Shown here: in pieces, positions 1 through 6,258 of the stretch
How the letters are laid out: each line of letters opens with the position of its first letter
Numbering within the stretch: the stretch's first letter is position 1
Source of the DNA: Phycisphaerae bacterium
GTDB taxonomy: Bacteria > Planctomycetota > Phycisphaerae > Phycisphaerales > SM1A02
Direction: 5' to 3'
DNA length: 7,846 bases
Assembly (NCBI GenBank): GCA_002684755.1
Contig: NYVS01000168.1
Span: 1 to 7,846, forward strand
Program-made: the position numbers and the translations under genes
Notes under the pieces: model-generated
What the model was told of the DNA's origin: nothing
What the model saw: the letters and a program-made list of their open reading frames with translations, nothing else
Database searches by the model: none

Positions 1-954
1 GTCGACGAGCAGCGCCTTCGCGAGCATCGTCTGAACGGTGTCGACGGTCTGGATCATCGCCTCGACCTTCGGCTTCAGATTGTGCGACTGGTCGATCATG
101 TAGTCGATCGGAAGCACCTGATCCGATTCGCGTTCGAACTGGACGATCTCGAACAGGATTCGGAAGATGCGGTAGGGATCGATCGATCCGACCGTGAGAT
201 CGTCGTCCGCGTAATGACGGTCGTTGAAGTGAAAGCCACCCAGCATCCCCTCGTCCAGCAGGAACGCCACGACGTGTTCGATGTTCTGGCCGAGAAGGTG
301 ATGCCCGGTGTCGACCAGAACCTTCGCCCTCGGCCCCGCCGCACGGGCGAGCGTGGCGGCCATGCCCCAGTCCGCGACGTCGGTGTGGTAGAAGGCGGGC
401 TCGAACGGCTTGTACTCCACGAGCATCCGCATCGACGCCGGCATCGCGTCGTGCACCTCCCGCAACGCCGATTCGAACCAGCGTTTTCGCCGTCGAAAGT
501 GCCCCTGCCCCGGGTAGTTCGTTCCGTCCGCGAACCAGAGCGAGAGCACGTCGCTTCCGATCGCCCGCCCGAGCTCGACCGATCGCAGCAGGTGCTCGAT
601 CGCTTGGCGGCGAATCGAGGCGTCCTCGTTCGCGACCGAGCCCAGCCGGTAGCACTGACTCTGGAAGAGATTCGGATTGACGGAACCGAGCCGAAGCCCT
701 CGGGCGGCCGCCATCTGCGTCGCGTCGCCGGCTTCCTCTCCTTCGAAGTCCCACAGGACGTGGACCGCGACCCTCGGACAGCACCCCGTCACGCGATGGA
801 CCTCCGCGGCATCGTCGAGTTTGTCCTCGAGCGTGATCGCCGCCGCGTCCTGCAGATACTTGCCGAAACGAGTGCCGGTGTCCGCGAAGCCCCAGCTGGG
901 CAGTTCGATGCGGAGTCGATCGAGGCCGGCGAACACGTCGTCGAGGTCGGGCAT
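1..954 (-). CDS. rhaI: L-rhamnose isomerase, RhaI type (C terminus beyond window)
   Basis: Interconverts L-rhamnose and L-rhamnulose, the first step of cytoplasmic rhamnose use; family members also accept other aldoses. The 318 visible residues follow the Pseudomonas stutzeri enzyme closely (recalled from memory). The metal ligands keep a constant offset of 39 from that enzyme: E180, D215, H218, H242 (GGFHFND), D250, D252 and D288 (IDQSHN). H65 in the HVLWD strand matches the substrate-binding histidine. The full family length is about 430 residues, so roughly 70-110 lie off the left edge. The start is well fixed: ATG at 954 has a GGAG 9 nt upstream (964-967), and the frame is closed by a stop at 990-988 with no ATG/GTG/TTG between. 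The N terminus is therefore about 35-40 residues shorter than in P. stutzeri. It is transcribed divergently from the sulfotransferase at 1020. Family is confident; the physiological sugar is not certain. Confidence 0.93.
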   Translation of the reverse strand, partial: MPDLDDVFAGLDRLRIELPSWGFADTGTRFGKYLQDAAAITLEDKLDDAAEVHRVTGCCPRVAVHVLWDFEGEEAGDATQMAAARGLRLGSVNPNLFQSQCYRLGSVANEDASIRRQAIEHLLRSVELGRAIGSDVLSLWFADGTNYPGQGHFRRRKRWFESALREVHDAMPASMRMLVEYKPFEPAFYHTDVADWGMAATLARAAGPRAKVLVDTGHHLLGQNIEHVVAFLLDEGMLGGFHFNDRHYADDDLTVGSIDPYRIFRILFEIVQFERESDQVLPIDYMIDQSHNLKPKVEAMIQTVDTVQTMLAKALLVD

Positions 955-963
955 GGGAATGGG

Positions 964-967
964 CTCC
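964..967 (-). promoter_or_regulatory. Ribosome binding site of the rhamnose isomerase gene
   Basis: On the minus strand this reads GGAG, separated by 9 nt from the ATG at 954. It is a modest Shine-Dalgarno match. It supports the start because the only other in-frame codon before the upstream stop that could conceivably initiate is an ATT. Confidence 0.5.
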
Positions 968-980
968 GGGCGAGGGATCG

Positions 981-1006
981 AACGTGATCAATCCACTTGG
1001 CACGTT
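981..1006. promoter_or_regulatory. Candidate operator-like inverted repeat between divergent genes
   Basis: AACGTG (981-986) and CACGTT (1001-1006) form perfect 6-bp inverted arms with a 14-bp spacer, centred in the gap between the divergent isomerase and sulfotransferase genes. The surrounding 36 bp are clearly less GC-rich than the rest of the window, as expected for a promoter region. A dyad here could be read by a sugar-responsive regulator controlling one or both genes. Arms this short can arise by chance in such a gap, and no regulator gene is visible in the window, so this remains a weak inference. Confidence 0.25.
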
Positions 1007-1019
1007 ATCATCGCATCCG

Positions 1020-1907
1020 ATGGATCCAGCGCCCAGCACCGACGACGCAAACTCCGACGATCCATTCGATCCGAGCGATGTGGCCGTGTCTCCGCTCCTG
1101 ATCGTCGGCGCTCCGCGAAGCGGGACGACCTGGCTCCAGAGACTTCTCCTTGGTCACCCCGCCTGCGTCGGCGGCCAGGAGTCCCATCTGCTGGTGCTCT
1201 TCGATGCGATGCTCACGGAGGCGAGGCGGAAGGCGGAATTCGACCGCCCGCACGGCCCCCTCACGATGACCACCGAGACGGCCATGCTCGATTCGCTTCG
1301 ACGAATGTGGTGCGAGATCCTCGCACCCACCCTCGAATCGCGTCCGGAGGCGACGCTGCTGGTCGAGAAGACGCCCGACCACGCCCTTCACCTCGAACTG
1401 GCGGATCGACTGCTGCCACGGTGCCGGGTCATCCACCTTGTCCGACATCCCGCGGACGTCGCGGCCAGCCTCGTCCGCGCCTCGAAGACGCCGTGGGGCC
1501 GCGACTGGGCGCCCGGCTCCGTCGACGCCGCGACCCGACGCTGGGTGGAGTGCGTGGAGGCCGCCGAGTCGGCGGCTCCACGGTTCGGAGCGTCGCGCTT
1601 CATGACGATGCGCTACGAGGACCTGCGATCCGAGCCGGCCCGAAGACTCGGCGAGGCACTCGAATTCGCCGGCCTGCCGACGCCCGGCACGGACTGCGCG
1701 CGGATCATCGCCGCGGAGGACGCCGGCAGGGGTGCGGCCATCACGCTGCGCGGCGAGCTCGGTGATCGATCCCTCGTCGAACCGGAAGGTTTCGGGGACG
1801 GCTCCCGGCATCCGACGCTCGGCCGCCGGGATCTCCGAAGGTGCCTCGCCATCGCCGGCCCGCTCGCCGGGCGGTTCGGGCATGATCCGAAGGGCGGGGA
1901 TCGTTGA
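1020..1907 (+). CDS. PAPS-dependent sulfotransferase (Sulfotransfer_3-like)
   Basis: Predicted to transfer sulfate from 3'-phosphoadenosine 5'-phosphosulfate (PAPS) to an unknown acceptor, probably a sugar hydroxyl given the coupled glycosyltransferase. The 295-residue protein has the N-terminal 5'-phosphosulfate loop VGAPRSGTTW (29-38), an EKTP motif (116-119), the 3'-phosphate-binding strand and helix LVRHPADVAASL with R142 and S150, and a YED motif (199-201). There is no signal peptide or membrane segment, so it should be cytoplasmic. ATG 1020 is chosen over an in-frame GTG at 984: the GTG has a GAGGG 7 nt upstream, but codons 984-1019 include CTT, TTA and TCA, unlike the body of the gene, and would put coding over the AT-richer divergent gap. 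The stop overlaps the glycosyltransferase start. Family is confident; the substrate is unknown. Confidence 0.88.
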   Translation: MDPAPSTDDANSDDPFDPSDVAVSPLLIVGAPRSGTTWLQRLLLGHPACVGGQESHLLVLFDAMLTEARRKAEFDRPHGPLTMTTETAMLDSLRRMWCEILAPTLESRPEATLLVEKTPDHALHLELADRLLPRCRVIHLVRHPADVAASLVRASKTPWGRDWAPGSVDAATRRWVECVEAAESAAPRFGASRFMTMRYEDLRSEPARRLGEALEFAGLPTPGTDCARIIAAEDAGRGAAITLRGELGDRSLVEPEGFGDGSRHPTLGRRDLRRCLAIAGPLAGRFGHDPKGGDR

Positions 1908-2788
1908 CGCGCGGCCCGCGATTCAGCGTGATCACGATCGTCCGCGACGGCGAACAACATCTCGCGGAGGCGATCGCGAGCGTGCAGGATCAGTCCGTCG
2001 AGGACTGGGAACTCCACATCGTCGACGATGGTTCGAGCGACGGGACCCTGGAGCTCGCGACCCGCCTGGCCGGCGACGACCCCGCACGGATCCACCTTCA
2101 TCGCCATCCCGGTGGCGAGAATCGTGGAATGAGCGCCAGCCGGAATCTCGGCCTGCGTCACGCCGTCGGGGCGTTCGTGACCTGGCTCGACCACGACGAT
2201 CGATTCCTGCCCCGGAAGCTGGAGACGCTCCACGACGCGCTGGATCGATGTCCGGAGGCGGTCGCGGCGATCGGCCCCTGTCGCCGTTGGTGGTCGTGGA
2301 AGTCCTCGGTAACGGAGGACGAGGACCAGACCTTTCCGGTCGGCGAGTTCGACCGGCTGCTTCCCCCGCCCGGCCTGCTGCCGTTCTTTCTCGAGAACCC
2401 GCGGATGGTGCCGCTGGCGCCGCTGGTTCGTCGACGCCCGCTCGCCGCGATGGGCGGACACGTGGAACGGTTCCGGGGGATGTACGAGGATCAGGCGTTT
2501 CTCGCCCGCCTGATGTTCCGGCATCCCGTGTTCCTCATCCCCGACGTTCTGCATCTCTATCGCCAGCACGAGTCGAGTTGCGTGGCCCGAACCCACCGCT
2601 CCGGTCTCGACGTCCAGACTCGAAGACGCTTCCTGCACTGGCTTGCGATGGAATTCGAGACCTGCGGACCGCGTGACGAGACGCTCCGCCTTTCGATCGA
2701 CCGCGCGACCCGGGCGACCCGTTCCTGGCGGCTTCGCCGCTGGCAGCGACTGCTGATCAATCTGCGTTTGAGGAACCACGCTCGCTGA
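1904..2788 (+). CDS. Family 2 glycosyltransferase
   Basis: A GT-A fold inverting glycosyltransferase of 294 residues that should add a nucleotide-activated sugar to a growing glycan at the inner face of the membrane. Visible features are the first beta strand FSVITIVRDG (7-16), the nucleotide-binding acidic pair D41-D42 in IVDDGSSDGT, the SASRNLGL segment (77-84), the metal-binding DHDD cluster (96-99) and a YED motif (194-196) in the place of the usual catalytic-base ED. No transmembrane helices are evident. The Arg-rich C-terminal tail (about 270-294) could sit on the membrane. The TTG start at 1904 overlaps the TGA of the sulfotransferase (TTGA), with an AGGGCGGGGA purine-rich stretch (1891-1900) before it. 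The alternative GTG at 1928 would cut into the first strand and is less likely. The gene ends inside the convergent Stf0-like gene. The sugar specificity cannot be read from the sequence. Confidence 0.9.
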   Translation: MTRGPRFSVITIVRDGEQHLAEAIASVQDQSVEDWELHIVDDGSSDGTLELATRLAGDDPARIHLHRHPGGENRGMSASRNLGLRHAVGAFVTWLDHDDRFLPRKLETLHDALDRCPEAVAAIGPCRRWWSWKSSVTEDEDQTFPVGEFDRLLPPPGLLPFFLENPRMVPLAPLVRRRPLAAMGGHVERFRGMYEDQAFLARLMFRHPVFLIPDVLHLYRQHESSCVARTHRSGLDVQTRRRFLHWLAMEFETCGPRDETLRLSIDRATRATRSWRLRRWQRLLINLRLRNHAR

Positions 2789-3497
2789 TCGGGTCGACGT
2801 CGAACACCGATGACCATTCGCCACCCGCCAGCTCGCGGCGCAGCGTCTCGATGTTGCCCACCGCCGCCGACAGTTCCTGACTCGTGTTCTTGGCCACCGA
2901 GGACACCAGTCGTCGATGCTCGACGCCGAGGGCGTCCTGGACGCGGGCGAGCACCTCTGCCGGCTGGCTCAGGATGTCCGCGTACTCGATCTCACAGGGC
3001 ACCACGCCGGCCGACGCGATGAAATCATCAAGCCGCGCCACGTCGTCGCGGCAGGCGACGAGGGCGTCGACGAGTTCGTCGACCGCGACGTCCGCCCCAC
3101 TCTCCGGACGATCGCTCGAACGCCGATTCCATCGACCGGTCGCCGCGTGGAGACGCCGCGCGTTGATTCGAGAGATCGCGAGCCGAAGCAGGTCCCGACG
3201 ACGCATCCGAAGGACCGTCAGCCCGCGTTCGTGGATGCAGGATCGCAACGCGTCGAGATCCGCGACGTCCTTCAACTTCGTCTTGAAGCCGACGGCGAAC
3301 CGGGTCGGCCGGCCGCCATAGAGCCGCTCGAGCTCGGATCGCTGCGCGTCGGCGGCGCGACCCACGAGGATTTCACCCTCCGCCCGAACACGTGGATGCC
3401 GGGAGAGTCCGTCGACCAGCCACGAACTCCCCGTCCGTCCGGGAAAGAGAATCAGGAACCGGGTTCCGACGGGTTTTCTTCGCAGCCAGGGAATCAT
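2757..3497 (-). CDS. Stf0-like sulfotransferase
   Basis: A 246-residue protein resembling the small Stf0-type bacterial sulfotransferases, which sulfate sugars using PAPS. The N-terminal phosphosulfate loop is FPGRTGSSWL (18-27). It is followed by an EGE (40-42) where Stf0 proteins often have a PEEYF-type motif, a GFKTKL strand (70-75), the 3'-phosphate helix RMRRRDLLRLAISR (97-110, with S109) and an EY near 171-172 before the C-terminal helices. The start is clear: ATG 3497 follows GGGAGGAGG with 8 nt spacing. The open frame runs on to 4025, but that extension is Arg/Gly/Pro-rich and lies antisense to the next gene. It runs opposite to its neighbours: its 3' end overlaps the glycosyltransferase by 32 bp and its start lies 35 bp from the next sulfotransferase. 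Subfamily assignment is by motif only; the substrate is unknown. Confidence 0.8.
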   Translation of the reverse strand: MIPWLRRKPVGTRFLILFPGRTGSSWLVDGLSRHPRVRAEGEILVGRAADAQRSELERLYGGRPTRFAVGFKTKLKDVADLDALRSCIHERGLTVLRMRRRDLLRLAISRINARRLHAATGRWNRRSSDRPESGADVAVDELVDALVACRDDVARLDDFIASAGVVPCEIEYADILSQPAEVLARVQDALGVEHRRLVSSVAKNTSQELSAAVGNIETLRRELAGGEWSSVFDVDPISERGSSNAD

Positions 3498-3505
3498 CGA
3501 CGAAT

Positions 3506-3514
3506 CCTCCTCCC
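3506..3514 (-). promoter_or_regulatory. Strong Shine-Dalgarno of the Stf0-like gene
   Basis: The minus strand reads GGGAGGAGG ending 8 nt before the ATG at 3497. This is the best ribosome binding site in the window. It decides the start against the much longer open frame that continues upstream. Confidence 0.8.
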
Positions 3515-3532
3515 GACTGTATCGTCGGGACC

Positions 3533-4402
3533 ATGCCTCATGCGCCGACCACGCGCTCCTGCGATCCGACACCGGACCCCCGGCCCGCCCTGCATCGTGT
3601 GATGTCGGCACCATGGCGCGTCCTTCCGGACTTTCTCCTGATCGGTGCTCAGAAGGCCGGCACCACCGACCTCGATCGTCGAATCTCGCGATCGCCGTGC
3701 ATCCTCCCGAGGGCGGCCAAGGAGTGCCGGATTCTCGCCGGTCCCCGTCCGTCCAGGTCTCGCTGCCGAAGCCTTCAGGAGACCGTGTTCCGCCGCGCCG
3801 GTCTCCGACGCCGGCTCGGCGGCCGATTCCGAGCCGGCGACGCGTGCCCCTACTACCTCTTCCACCCGCGAACCCCGAGGATCGCCCGCGATCTGCTGGG
3901 CCCGGAACTCGATCTCGTGGTCCTGCTCCGGGATCCGGCCCTGCGGGCCTGGTCGCATCATCGACACGAACGAAGGCTCGGCGTCGAGACGCTCGACTTC
4001 GAGGACGCGATCGAACAGGAACCAACGCGACTCGCCGGCGAGGCGCAACGACTCCGCGACCATTCCCATGCCGTCTCAGGCCCCCACGAACACTTCTCCT
4101 ACCTCGCCCGCGGCCGATACGCGGAGCAGCTCGAACGGTGGTTCGAGGCCTTCGGGACCGAACGCATCCTCGTCCTCTTCTCGGAGGATCACTTCAAGGA
4201 TCCGGAAGGGACCAGCAACCGGGTGCTCGACCGGCTCGGACTCCCGCCGAATCCAACCGACGGCACCCCGACGATCGCCAATCGTGGAGATGGCGAAGTT
4301 CCGTCGCCCGAAATCCTCGGTCGCCTGCGGGGGTACTTCGCCCCCGAGAACGAGCGACTCGCGCAACTGCTGGGACGCCCGGTCCCCTGGCCCGATCCCT
4401 GA
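3533..4402 (+). CDS. Heparan-sulfate-sulfotransferase-like sulfotransferase
   Basis: A 289-residue PAPS-dependent sulfotransferase of the type that resembles animal heparan sulfate and carbohydrate sulfotransferases. It contains PDFLLIGAQKAGTT (32-45) with K41 in the phosphosulfate loop, a KE pair (63-64) where the catalytic glutamate of this group lies, GDACPYYLFHP (102-112), the 3'-phosphate motif LLRDPALRAWSHHRHE (131-146, S141), DFEDAI (155-160), YLARGRYAEQLERWF (190-204) and VLFSEDH (214-220). The segment between KE and GDAC is odd: the usual aromatic HFF and WYR...FP residues are replaced by RIL and RCRSLQE, so activity is less certain. The start is uncertain: ATG 3533 or ATG 3602 (MSAPW, 9 residues before PDFLLIG); neither has a good Shine-Dalgarno. 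Starting at 3602 would leave about 104 bp for divergent promoters. No signal peptide is seen. It is likely co-oriented and possibly co-transcribed with the membrane protein gene downstream. Confidence 0.83.
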   Translation: MPHAPTTRSCDPTPDPRPALHRVMSAPWRVLPDFLLIGAQKAGTTDLDRRISRSPCILPRAAKECRILAGPRPSRSRCRSLQETVFRRAGLRRRLGGRFRAGDACPYYLFHPRTPRIARDLLGPELDLVVLLRDPALRAWSHHRHERRLGVETLDFEDAIEQEPTRLAGEAQRLRDHSHAVSGPHEHFSYLARGRYAEQLERWFEAFGTERILVLFSEDHFKDPEGTSNRVLDRLGLPPNPTDGTPTIANRGDGEVPSPEILGRLRGYFAPENERLAQLLGRPVPWPDP

Positions 4403-4501
4403 GCAGGGGACGTCGATGAACGGACCGCGGCCCGAGGTTGGCGTTGCAGGCACGGAGATCGATCCGCGCTCACGTCGAGCAGCCCTTCGATCCGAAGTAC
4501 G

Positions 4502-4537
4502 GTGAGTCCCGAAGTGAGTCCCGAAGCGAGTCGCCCA
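4502..4537 (+). repeat. 12-bp tandem repeat just before the HTTM gene
   Basis: GTGAGTCCCGAA occurs twice in perfect tandem (4502-4513, 4514-4525), followed by a partial third copy GCGAGTCGCCC running into the ATG at 4537. The array replaces a normal Shine-Dalgarno. If translation began further upstream it would encode an in-frame ESRS repeat. It may affect translation initiation or be a slippage-prone spot; either is inference. Confidence 0.75.
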
Positions 4538-6204
4538 TGACGCCACGCATTCGACATCGACGGACCTTGCTCCGATGCTCGCTCGTCACGCTCGCAGGCT
4601 GGGCCGTGCTTTGGCTCGCCTGGTACGGCTGGCTGGAAGGAATCGTGGATTCGGCCGCGTCCGACGGCGTCGGGGCCGCCGCCCTCGTCGACTTGATCGA
4701 GGCACGGCGGGCGGTCGACCCCGCCTGGGAGGAACCCGGGCACGCCCTCTGGGTCGGGCGAACGGTCATGACCCGCCTCGGCCTGCTCTGGATGTTCCTC
4801 GTGGTCGGCGTGCTGGCGTTCATCCACCGCCGACCGCTGGTTCGCCGTGCGAAGGCATATCTCACCGAACCCGACGCCCCCCTCAACCTCGCGATCCTTC
4901 GAATCACCACCTTCGGTGCGCTGCTGCTGATCCCCGCGGGTCGGGAGGAGTTCCTGATCCACGCGTCGCTGCCCGAGGCGATTCTCTTTCCACCGTCGGG
5001 CATCGGCCCCCTGCTCACGTTCCTGATTCCCGATCCGTTCACCGCGCGATTGATCCTCGGCGCATGGATCACGACGACCGCGATGGCGATGCTCGGGCTC
5101 CTCCCCCGCCCCGCCACCATCGCGAGCACGCTCCTCACGCTGCTCGTGCTGGGGATTCCGCAACTGCACGGCAAGGTCAACCACGCACACCACCTCGTGT
5201 GGTTCGCACTCCTGCTCGCGACCTCCCCGTGCGGCGACGTCCTCTCGATCGATCGCTGGATTCGACGGCGGCGACCGGCACCCCGATCGGACCTCCGGTA
5301 CGGCCTGCCCCTCCGGATCACCTGGCTGCTGCTCGGCATGGTCTACTTCTTCCCGGGCGTCTGGAAGCTCTGGACCGGCGGACTGGACTGGATCTTCAGC
5401 GAGCACCTTCGAAATCAGATCTGGCACCAGTGGACGACCCACGCGAACTGGGAGCCCGTCCTCGACCCCACCGGTCACCCCTGGCTGCTGCGAATGGGCG
5501 GACTCGGGGTGGTGGTCTTCGAGATGTCGTTCGTGCTGCTCATGTTCAGACGATCGACGAGGATCGTCGCGCTGGTGATCGGACTCCTCTTCCACCTGGC
5601 GAATCTCCTCACGCTGAACATCGGGTTCGTTTCGCTGATGGCGATCTACCCGTGCCTCATCGATTCGCCGCGGCTCCTCTCCAGACTCGGCCTGCGATCG
5701 ACGACGGTCGGGATTCCCCGTGGGACCGGTCCGCCGCCCCGAACCTCACTGATTCCGATCGTGGTGACCGGGGCGGTGCTGCTGGTCGGCAACGGGTGGT
5801 ACGGGATCCGCGGAGACAACTACGGCTGGCCCTTCGCGTGCTATCCGAAATTCGGCTACCCGATTCGCGAACCGGTCCGCACGGTCCTGGAGTTCGAGTT
5901 CATCGATCCCGACGGCGGCGTCGAACGCGGGTCGTTCGCGACCGGTCGCGGCCCGCTGCGGACCGCACGGTGGATCGGCACGGTCAAGCGGGTTCTGAAG
6001 ATGCCGCCGGGACCGGGACGCGACGAGGCGCTGATCGTGCTCGCGGAGCTCGCGGCCGGAAGCCGGCCGCTCGGCGGCGTCGCGCGGTTCATCCGGAGCG
6101 ACTATTCGACTCGGCCGGATGATCGCGGTGAACCTCCACTCCGGAGTCGGACCATCGCGGAGATCACGCTCGGTGCGACCGTCGACCGTCCTGCGCCGTC
6201 TTGA
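4537..6204 (+). CDS. HTTM / vitamin K-dependent gamma-carboxylase-like membrane protein
   Basis: A 555-residue polytopic membrane protein. Likely helices lie near residues 12-35, 77-97, 115-134, 170-190, 195-208, 217-230, 258-275, 322-337, 342-373 and 403-420, followed by a soluble domain from about 425 to the end that includes GWPFACYPKF. The core resembles the HTTM domain shared with human gamma-glutamyl carboxylase: YFFPGVWKLWTGGLDWI (270-286) aligns with the carboxylase segment carrying its catalytic lysine, placing K277 there, and FHLANLLTLNIGFVSL (352-367) matches another conserved stretch (alignments from memory). Bacterial relatives are mostly of unknown function, so carboxylation is not claimed. 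ATG 4537 is chosen because the only upstream in-frame option is a TTG at 4438, reading through a 12-bp repeat. The 134-bp gap after the sulfotransferase holds no gene. The gene ends 54 bp from the convergent surface protein gene. Confidence 0.82.
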   Translation: MTPRIRHRRTLLRCSLVTLAGWAVLWLAWYGWLEGIVDSAASDGVGAAALVDLIEARRAVDPAWEEPGHALWVGRTVMTRLGLLWMFLVVGVLAFIHRRPLVRRAKAYLTEPDAPLNLAILRITTFGALLLIPAGREEFLIHASLPEAILFPPSGIGPLLTFLIPDPFTARLILGAWITTTAMAMLGLLPRPATIASTLLTLLVLGIPQLHGKVNHAHHLVWFALLLATSPCGDVLSIDRWIRRRRPAPRSDLRYGLPLRITWLLLGMVYFFPGVWKLWTGGLDWIFSEHLRNQIWHQWTTHANWEPVLDPTGHPWLLRMGGLGVVVFEMSFVLLMFRRSTRIVALVIGLLFHLANLLTLNIGFVSLMAIYPCLIDSPRLLSRLGLRSTTVGIPRGTGPPPRTSLIPIVVTGAVLLVGNGWYGIRGDNYGWPFACYPKFGYPIREPVRTVLEFEFIDPDGGVERGSFATGRGPLRTARWIGTVKRVLKMPPGPGRDEALIVLAELAAGSRPLGGVARFIRSDYSTRPDDRGEPPLRSRTIAEITLGATVDRPAPS

Positions 6205-6258
6205 GATCTCGAAAGGGCCCGCCATCGGCGACCTCGACCATCGCGCACGAACGATCGA

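Noticed and set aside
82..987. Long plus-strand open frame of 301 codons opposite the rhamnose isomerase
   Set aside because: Its translation is Arg/Val/Glu-rich with no recognisable domain, while the minus strand here encodes every metal ligand of L-rhamnose isomerase.
677..1765. Plus-strand open frame spanning the isomerase start and most of the first sulfotransferase
   Set aside because: Arg/Ser/Pro-rich shadow frame crossing two well-supported genes on different strands; no motif.
1970..1977. GCGATCGC octamer (also at 3688-3695), as in cyanobacterial HIP1
   Set aside because: Only two copies were noticed in a GC-rich window with generally frequent CGATCG; not enough to claim an enriched motif.
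3392..3532. Upstream extension of the third sulfotransferase from 3392
   Set aside because: It would run antisense over the start and ribosome binding site of the Stf0-like gene and adds sequence with no domain.
3498..4025. N-terminal extension of the Stf0-like frame
   Set aside because: Low-complexity Arg/Gly sequence antisense to the third sulfotransferase. The strong Shine-Dalgarno at 3506-3514 sets the start at 3497.
4575..6122. 515-codon plus-strand open frame inside the HTTM gene, and the 468-codon minus-strand frame at 4189-5595
   Set aside because: Shadow frames of high-GC coding DNA: Arg/Pro-rich or Gln/His/Glu-rich with no fold, whereas the chosen frame gives ordered membrane helices and carboxylase-like motifs.
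6205..6258. Bidirectional terminator between the convergent HTTM and surface protein genes
   Set aside because: The 54-bp gap has only short palindromes such as GATCGATC and no GC-rich stem followed by a T run on either strand.
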